Assembly: GCF_030530635.1 (NCBI RefSeq)
Contig: NZ_JAUMUL010000029.1
Span: 17,606-40,183, forward strand
Source of the DNA: Actinomyces sp.
Lineage (GTDB): Bacteria > Actinomycetota > Actinomycetes > Actinomycetales > Actinomycetaceae
DNA length: 22,578 nt
Reading direction: 5' to 3'
Part shown: positions 18,153 to 22,578 of the stretch, in pieces
How the letters are laid out: each line of letters begins with the position of its first letter
Numbering within the stretch: the stretch's first letter is position 1
Position numbers and translations under genes: made by a program
Notes under the pieces: model-generated
What the model was told of the DNA's origin: nothing
Seen by the model: only the letters and a program-made list of their open reading frames with translations
Databases searched by the model: none

Positions 18153-18572
18153 TCAGTGTGTGTTCCAGTATACGTAGCAGGTCAGCCTGGTGTTCTTGGA
18201 GGTGACTGACGCCAGTGCTCTGTGTCCGGCGGCCGCAGTGCTTTTCCTGGTCGTGTTCCCCATTTTGGCGGTTGCGCTGTGCCTCTTGGTGCGGTGGTTG
18301 TACTCGGACCAGCAGTACTTCTTGCCGGAGTCAACGAAGGAGTTGTAGTTCCACGTTCCGCCTCCGACGAAGCGGCTCGTGGCGGCTACCAGAGTGATCA
18401 GGTCGGAGTCGGCACCGCCTTCAGGTATGGCCCTGCCGCCGCCTTCGGTCACGGCAATTGCGGTTGCGCTGCTGCTGGGATGAGGCGCTGCCTCGGCGGT
18501 TGCGGTCATGCCGAATGCCAGGACGGCGCTCAGCGTTCCGACGGTGAGGGACAGTCGTATTGGTGTGTGCAT
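18153..18572 (-). CDS. Lactococcin-972-family bacteriocin precursor
   Basis: A 139-residue secreted peptide precursor. A signal peptide covers about residues 1-28 (cleavage near AEA-AP). A segment of about 40 residues rich in Ala, Ser, Gly and acidic residues follows, then the core from GGGTW (70-74) to the C-terminus. The core matches lactococcin 972 in GTW near its start, the S-x-Y-x-H-x-x-x-K-x-HSATA stretch (residues 89-102), an AG-x-x-A element and an aromatic end (CYVYWNTH). Lactococcin 972 blocks septum formation by binding lipid II; a similar target is plausible but unproven here. Two cysteines (87 and 132) in the core could form a disulfide. The ATG is preceded by AAGGA with a 6-nt spacer. 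It is the first gene of a four-gene - strand operon with two permease halves and an ATPase. Confidence 0.9.
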   Translation of the reverse strand: MHTPIRLSLTVGTLSAVLAFGMTATAEAAPHPSSSATAIAVTEGGGRAIPEGGADSDLITLVAATSRFVGGGTWNYNSFVDSGKKYCWSEYNHRTKRHSATAKMGNTTRKSTAAAGHRALASVTSKNTRLTCYVYWNTH

Positions 18573-18646
18573 GGTTGGTCCTTCAGGAGGAGCGCGCCGC
18601 GTCAGCGCATCACCGTGGTGCGGACAGTCGCGGCGCCCAGGGCGGG

Positions 18647-18663
18647 TATGGTGCTCTTATGGT
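18647..18663 (-). promoter_or_regulatory. Paired ACCATA direct repeat upstream of the bacteriocin
   Basis: On the - strand ACCATA occurs twice (18663-18658 and 18652-18647), 11 bp apart, about one helical turn. It lies 75-91 bp before the bacteriocin start, where a promoter would be expected. It may be a regulator site or part of the promoter, or chance. It also overlaps the start of an uncertain small + strand ORF. Confidence 0.25.
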
Positions 18664-18955
18664 AAGTGCGCCGAAGGTGGCTGTCACCACCGGCGTGTCT
18701 CCTGCATCTCACCAAGAGAGTCTGAAAACCGCAGAGCCAGAGGATCTCGGCTGGCTCGGCCCAGCACCCCTACACCCACAGGGCGCAACCACCCACTACA
18801 TCTGCGAACACGAAGAGCACCATGGGTTGCTGGAGGCGGCGGCGCGGTATGGTCGGAGCGCCGCTTGGGAACCGGACAGCAGCGTGCTTCCGGTCACCTT
18901 GCGCCCGAGACGCGCTGATGTCTCACGATACGGAACAACTATCGTCATAGGGTGA
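18659..18955 (+). CDS. Possible small protein of unknown function
   Basis: An open frame of 98 codons from ATG at 18659 in the 445-bp gap between the divergent bacteriocin and antiporter genes. The predicted protein is soluble and contains GATTHYICEHEEHHG followed by LLEAAARYGRSAAWEP, a pattern that reads like real protein, and codon ends are moderately GC-rich. Against it, no good ribosome site precedes the ATG, no family is recognised, and the frame ends inside a possible antiporter promoter. If it is not a gene, the whole gap is regulatory or empty. Confidence 0.4.
   Translation: MVSAPKVAVTTGVSPASHQESLKTAEPEDLGWLGPAPLHPQGATTHYICEHEEHHGLLEAAARYGRSAAWEPDSSVLPVTLRPRRADVSRYGTTIVIG
18948..18953 (+). 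promoter_or_regulatory. Possible -10 element (TAGGGT) before antiporter
   Basis: TAGGGT lies 64 bp upstream of the antiporter start and is the same hexamer as the one before the MOSC gene. No convincing -35 hexamer is seen at the usual distance. Confidence 0.3.
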
Positions 18956-19017
18956 GGCAAGCGTCGCCGCTTCATTGATGAGCGACCTGCACACCAACCC
19001 AAGCTGAGGAGGCTCAC

Positions 19018-20421
19018 GTGGAGTTGCAGTGGTGGTCCGTACTGCCATTCGTAGTCATGCTCGCGTCGATCGCGGTGCTTCCGCTGGTCCCGGCGACATC
19101 TCATTGGTGGGAGAAGAACTCCAGCCAGCTGACAGTGGCTCTGGTGCTGGGCCTGCCGGTCGCGATCTGGATGTGGTTAGCCCTGGGCTGGGAGCCGGTC
19201 TTCGCCTCCGTCGTGGAGTACATCCAGTTCATCTCACTGCTGCTGGCCCTGTTCGTAGTCTCCGGTGGCATCTTCCTCAAGGGCGACATCCAGGCCACAC
19301 CGCGCAACAACACCATCTTCCTGGCGATCGGCGCCCTGCTGGCGAGCTTCGTCGGTACCACCGGGGCCGCCATGCTGCTGATTCGCCCGCTGCTGAACAC
19401 CAACCGTGAGCGCGAATACCGGGTCCACACCGTACTGTTCACCATCTTCATGGTCGCCAACTGCGGCGGTCTGCTGACTCCGCTCGGTGACCCGCCGCTG
19501 TTCCTCGGCTTCCTGCGGGGAGTACCGTTCACCTGGACGTTCAGCCTCGTCCTCGAGTGGCTGTTCGTCAACGCGATGCTGCTGGCCAGCTACTTCGCCC
19601 TCGACACCTGGTACTACTCCCAGGAGCCCGCCGCCGACATCCTCGCCGACAAGACCGAGATCGAGCCCCTGGGACTGCGCGGCGCCTCCAATCTGGTCTG
19701 GTTCGTGGTCATCATCGCCGCCGTGGCCTTCGCCCCCTCAATCGACGCCCATGCCATTGAGGAGGGCCACGCCACAGCAATGGACTGGATCCCGTGGCGG
19801 GAGATGATCATGCTGGCCGCCGCCGGAGCCTCCTACAAGCTCGGAGACAAGCGGGTCCGCTTCCAGGACAACCAGTTCGAATGGGCTCCGATCGCCGAGG
19901 TCGCCGCCCTGTTCATCGGCATCTTCCTGACCATGATCCCCGCCCTGCGCTACCTCGACGAGCATGCCGGGAGTCTGCCGCTCAACGAGATCACCTTCTT
20001 CATACTCACCGGAGGGCTGTCCTCCATGCTCGACAATGCGCCCACCTACGCCACCTTCTTTGAAGTGGCCGGTCAGGTGGCCCATCCGGGAGGCGCAACA
20101 GTCGCGGGTGTTCCCGAGTTGTACCTGCGGTCAATCTCGCTCGGAGCGGTACTGTGCGGCGCACTGACCTACATCGGGAACGGGCCGAACTTCATGGTCA
20201 AATCCGTCGCCGAGGCCCGCGACGTTCAGATGCCGTCCTTCGGTGGCTACATCGTCCGTGCCTACATGTACCTCGGGCCGATCCTGGCGGCCATGGTCCT
20301 GCTGTTCATCGCCGACGCCCTGTGGGCCAAGCTCAGCGGAGTCGCTCTGGTACTGCTGCTGCTCGCCAACAACGTCCGGCTGCTGCGTTCCGGCCGCCGC
20401 CTGGCTCTGGCAGACGCCTGA
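19018..20421 (+). CDS. CitMHS/NhaD-type sodium:proton antiporter family protein
   Basis: A 467-residue polytopic membrane protein with about 11-12 hydrophobic segments. It belongs to the ion transporter superfamily and looks like the CitMHS_2 / putative sodium:proton antiporter group. Marks are GTTGAAMLLIRPLL (about 115-128), then NCGGLLTPLGDPPLFLGFLRGVPF (about 148-171), and the second half repeat with GGLSSMLDNAPTY and YIGNGPNFMVKS. The paired half-repeats with broken helices containing P and G are expected for this superfamily. Substrate is uncertain: sodium/proton exchange or an organic acid are both possible. The GTG start has a strong GAGGAGG site with a 5-nt spacer. It stands alone between the bacteriocin region and a convergent lipoprotein gene, separated from the latter by a hairpin terminator. 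Confidence 0.88.
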   Translation: MELQWWSVLPFVVMLASIAVLPLVPATSHWWEKNSSQLTVALVLGLPVAIWMWLALGWEPVFASVVEYIQFISLLLALFVVSGGIFLKGDIQATPRNNTIFLAIGALLASFVGTTGAAMLLIRPLLNTNREREYRVHTVLFTIFMVANCGGLLTPLGDPPLFLGFLRGVPFTWTFSLVLEWLFVNAMLLASYFALDTWYYSQEPAADILADKTEIEPLGLRGASNLVWFVVIIAAVAFAPSIDAHAIEEGHATAMDWIPWREMIMLAAAGASYKLGDKRVRFQDNQFEWAPIAEVAALFIGIFLTMIPALRYLDEHAGSLPLNEITFFILTGGLSSMLDNAPTYATFFEVAGQVAHPGGATVAGVPELYLRSISLGAVLCGALTYIGNGPNFMVKSVAEARDVQMPSFGGYIVRAYMYLGPILAAMVLLFIADALWAKLSGVALVLLLLANNVRLLRSGRRLALADA

Positions 20422-20430
20422 CGACGACGC

Positions 20431-20459
20431 GGCTCAGGCCCGGCACGTGGGCCTGAGCC
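20431..20459. terminator. Bidirectional hairpin terminator
   Basis: A perfect 11-bp stem, GGCTCAGGCCC / GGGCCTGAGCC, with a 7-base loop, lies 9 bp after the antiporter stop and 25 bp beyond the convergent lipoprotein stop. There is no T-tract on either side, as is common in high-GC organisms. Its position between convergent genes supports termination from both directions. Confidence 0.8.
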
Positions 20460-20484
20460 CGTCGAGGCCGACGCAAGTAATTTG

Positions 20485-22395
20485 TCAGGAGACGGCCCGC
20501 TCACTCACCCAGGCGATGAAGTTCTCCTCGCCGGAGCCGGTCAGTTCGGCCATGGTGTGTCCCTGGCCCCAGACGGTTGCGAAGTCAACCGCCTGGCCGG
20601 CTGCCTGCAGCGCCAGCGCCAGGTTCACCTCAACCGTGGATGCGGTATCGCCCTGAGTAATGCCGGTGCGGATGCGCCAGTTCGGTGCCACCGTCGACGT
20701 GCCGACGCCCGCATACGCACCTGACAAGAAGTACATCGGGTTGTACATGTGCTCGCGGGTGAGCACGTCCACGCCCTGCGCGTCGGTCTGCGCGAAGTCG
20801 GAGTCGTAGCTCTTAGCGGCGTAGTCGTCGGACCAGTCCGTCAGCGCGGCATAGGTGGCCTCGTTGGCGGCGATCACGTCGCGGGAGATCTCGGACAAGT
20901 GCATCACCGTTTCGCCGACGCCCAGGACCGTGTTCTCCGTCTGGCCGCGGTCGACGCCGTCGAGCGCACCCACATCCTTGGTCGCCGCCTTCTGACTGGT
21001 GATGAAGCCCTCCAGGCCGGTGATCGTGGCCGTGTTGGTGGAGGCGTCGTAGGAAACCCACTCCCCGTCCTCGTTCAAAGAGGCGATGTAGTCATCCACG
21101 GTCTGATAGGTGAGCGATTCGGAGCGCTCGGAGGAGCCCCCGGGCCCGCCGGTGGCATTGTCAGTACCGCCGCCGGCGCCGCCCGCGGCACCGCCATCCG
21201 GCGGGGCGCCGTCGGGCGCTCCGCCGCCACCGGGGGCACCGGAGGTATCGCCGGCAGAGCCGCCCGGGCCGCCCCCGGGCCCGCCGGAGCCGCCCTGACG
21301 CTCCATACCGGCCATTTCCGTGCTGCTGGGCGTGTACGGGAATTGGGTATTGGCCAGGAAGTCATTCAGGGACTGCTCGATCACACCAACCATGTGGTCG
21401 TAGTAAGAGCCGGCCAGGTACTGCCCATCCGTGGAGGCCGTCAGGGTCAGGGCATTGCCGTCTGCGTCAACCAGGCCCAGGCCGTTGAGGTAGTCCGCGT
21501 AGGCGGCGGCCAGATCCTGGGAATAGGCCCGCGTCCAACTGCCCTCCGCCCGCGTGCCGGTGGTGGCGAACTGGCCCATGTTCCACTCGTAAGCGGCGTT
21601 GGCGCCATCCAGGCTGGTGATCGGGCACCAGCACATGGCCCCCGCGATCGCGTCTGAGAGGGGCCGGCCGTCGGCATCGGTCGTGGCCGCGCCCAGAGCC
21701 TCCAGGTAGGGGGTGTACAGCTTGGAGTCACCGGAGGCCCCCATGACGGCGGACTGGGCGCCGCCCCCGGAGTGACCGAATACGTAGATCTGCTCCGAAC
21801 TGCCGGGCAGGGCGGCGGCGTTGTAGCGCAGGTAGCGCACCGCCGCCTTCAAGTCCGTCACGCCCCAGGGCGCGTTGCCGGGGGCCGTGTCGGTGGTGGA
21901 GTCCTTGCCGCGCAGGCCCGCCTGCACATAGATGAAGCCGGCTTCCATGTAGGCCGCGATCGTGTCGTAAGCGTATTCGCCGGGAGGAGTCTGGGCGGAG
22001 TAGCCGGGCGTGTTGACGGGCAGCACCACCGGAGCGGTCGAAGCCGTCCAGGGGCCCACCCCGCCGTCGTCGGCGACCTCGGCGGTGAAGGTTCCGTCTC
22101 CGTTGTCGTTGGCGGTCAGGTAGGCCCCTGGCACGAAGATGCCGAGCTGCTCGTAACCGGCGTCCTGCGGGGAGGACACGTAGGACACACCCAGCTGGTA
22201 GTACACGTCGCCGTCGGCGTCATAGCTCCAGGCCGCCGGGTTGAGCGCCAGGTCGGTGCTGGTGGTGGAGGCGGCTGCGGAGCCCGAGGCATTGGTCGAG
22301 CTGCCGGAGTCGTTGGAGCAGGCGGCCAGGCCCACGACGCCGAGGAGTGTAGCCGTCGGCACCGCGCGCATGACGGTGCGTCGCGAGAGGATCAT
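20485..22395 (-). CDS. Tannase-like alpha/beta-hydrolase lipoprotein
   Basis: A 636-residue exported esterase-like protein. The N-terminus MILSRRTVMRAVPTATLLG... ends in the lipobox LAAC with Cys26, so it is probably a membrane-anchored lipoprotein. The alpha/beta-hydrolase core has GHSGGGAQ with nucleophile Ser209 and, near the C-terminus, GQGHTMAE with likely catalytic His613. Segments such as AGAMCWCPITSLD (251-263), NMGQF, YNPMYFLSG and WRIRTGITQGDT resemble bacterial tannases, which cleave galloyl esters; true substrate is unproven. Residues 367-420 are a Gly/Pro-rich low-complexity insert in the lid region. ATG is preceded by AAGGAA with a 7-nt spacer. The gene is convergent with the antiporter and single. 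Upstream of it to the window end there are 183 bp with no gene, containing a tandem repeat at the edge. Confidence 0.85.
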   Translation of the reverse strand: MILSRRTVMRAVPTATLLGVVGLAACSNDSGSSTNASGSAAASTTSTDLALNPAAWSYDADGDVYYQLGVSYVSSPQDAGYEQLGIFVPGAYLTANDNGDGTFTAEVADDGGVGPWTASTAPVVLPVNTPGYSAQTPPGEYAYDTIAAYMEAGFIYVQAGLRGKDSTTDTAPGNAPWGVTDLKAAVRYLRYNAAALPGSSEQIYVFGHSGGGAQSAVMGASGDSKLYTPYLEALGAATTDADGRPLSDAIAGAMCWCPITSLDGANAAYEWNMGQFATTGTRAEGSWTRAYSQDLAAAYADYLNGLGLVDADGNALTLTASTDGQYLAGSYYDHMVGVIEQSLNDFLANTQFPYTPSSTEMAGMERQGGSGGPGGGPGGSAGDTSGAPGGGGAPDGAPPDGGAAGGAGGGTDNATGGPGGSSERSESLTYQTVDDYIASLNEDGEWVSYDASTNTATITGLEGFITSQKAATKDVGALDGVDRGQTENTVLGVGETVMHLSEISRDVIAANEATYAALTDWSDDYAAKSYDSDFAQTDAQGVDVLTREHMYNPMYFLSGAYAGVGTSTVAPNWRIRTGITQGDTASTVEVNLALALQAAGQAVDFATVWGQGHTMAELTGSGEENFIAWVSERAVS

Positions 22396-22536
22396 TATCG
22401 GATTCCTTCCAGTTGATGTCAGGGTGGCAGACAGGATGCAACCGGTGCCCTCTGAGCGTAACCCGGGGATAACGCTGTGAGTCGCTTGTGAGACTGCCAG
22501 GCTCGTGCGGAGACGGTCGTGACCAGCGGTAGGTGC

Positions 22537-22578
22537 AACTTCTACCGATCTGGGTATGTAACTTCTACCGATCTGGGT
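22537..22578. repeat. 19-bp tandem direct repeat truncated by window end
   Basis: AACTTCTACCGATCTGGGT occurs at 22537-22555 and again at 22560-22578, a 23-bp period with the 4-base spacer ATGT. The second copy ends exactly at the last base of the window, so more copies may follow. Its nature (intergenic repeat family, end of a mobile element, operator array) cannot be decided from two copies. Confidence 0.85.

Noticed and set aside
22537..22578. Resemblance of the edge repeat to the Illumina adapter (AGATCGGAAGAGC)
   Set aside because: The reverse complement reads AGATCGGTAGAAG, which differs at several positions, and it recurs within flanking non-adapter sequence. Adapter contamination is therefore not supported.
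22537..22578. CRISPR array
   Set aside because: The spacer between the two copies is only 4 bp and there are no cas genes in the window.

Overview
The window is high-GC DNA with frequent GTG and TTG starts preceded by AGGAGG-like ribosome sites. Together with the form of LepA, TrmB, HemW and UDP-galactopyranose mutase, this points to an actinobacterium, most likely of the Actinomyces/Schaalia group. That placement is an inference from sequence style, not a database match. Both edges look like assembly break points. The left edge holds a run of 20 G facing a run of 19 C, and the right edge holds a 19-bp repeat present twice and cut by the end of the window.

Left part (158-8042): a GH3 beta-glycosidase, a small GtrA-like membrane protein and a family 2 glycosyltransferase are encoded on the + strand. 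They meet a convergent two-component pair on the - strand, a GHKL-type sensor kinase and a LytTR response regulator that overlap by GTGA. Divergent from the regulator is glf, which makes UDP-galactofuranose. GtrA, GT2 and Glf fit cell-surface polysaccharide synthesis.

Middle (8069-9678): a broken gene (one in-frame stop and two 1-nt frameshifts) that resembles a secreted, possibly polymorphic-toxin-like protein, followed by a single-pass membrane protein of G/T-rich composition. This looks like an acquired and decaying cassette between glf and lepA.

Housekeeping block (9815-14911): lepA, a YiiM-like MOSC protein, trmB and hemW. TrmB and HemW are translationally coupled through a TTGA overlap.

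Bacteriocin island (14999-18572, - strand): a lactococcin-972-type bacteriocin precursor, two FtsX/MacB-like half permeases with large extracellular domains, and an ABC ATPase, in that transcriptional order. The region has visibly lower GC than its flanks. This is the most interesting system in the window. The precursor has a long segment between signal peptide and core, and two cysteines that lactococcin 972 lacks. The permease is split into two genes.

Right part (18573-22578): an uncertain small ORF, a CitMHS/NhaD-type membrane antiporter, a strong bidirectional hairpin terminator, and on the - strand a tannase-like alpha/beta-hydrolase lipoprotein with a glycine-rich insert. No tRNA, rRNA, CRISPR array, transposase or convincing riboswitch was seen.
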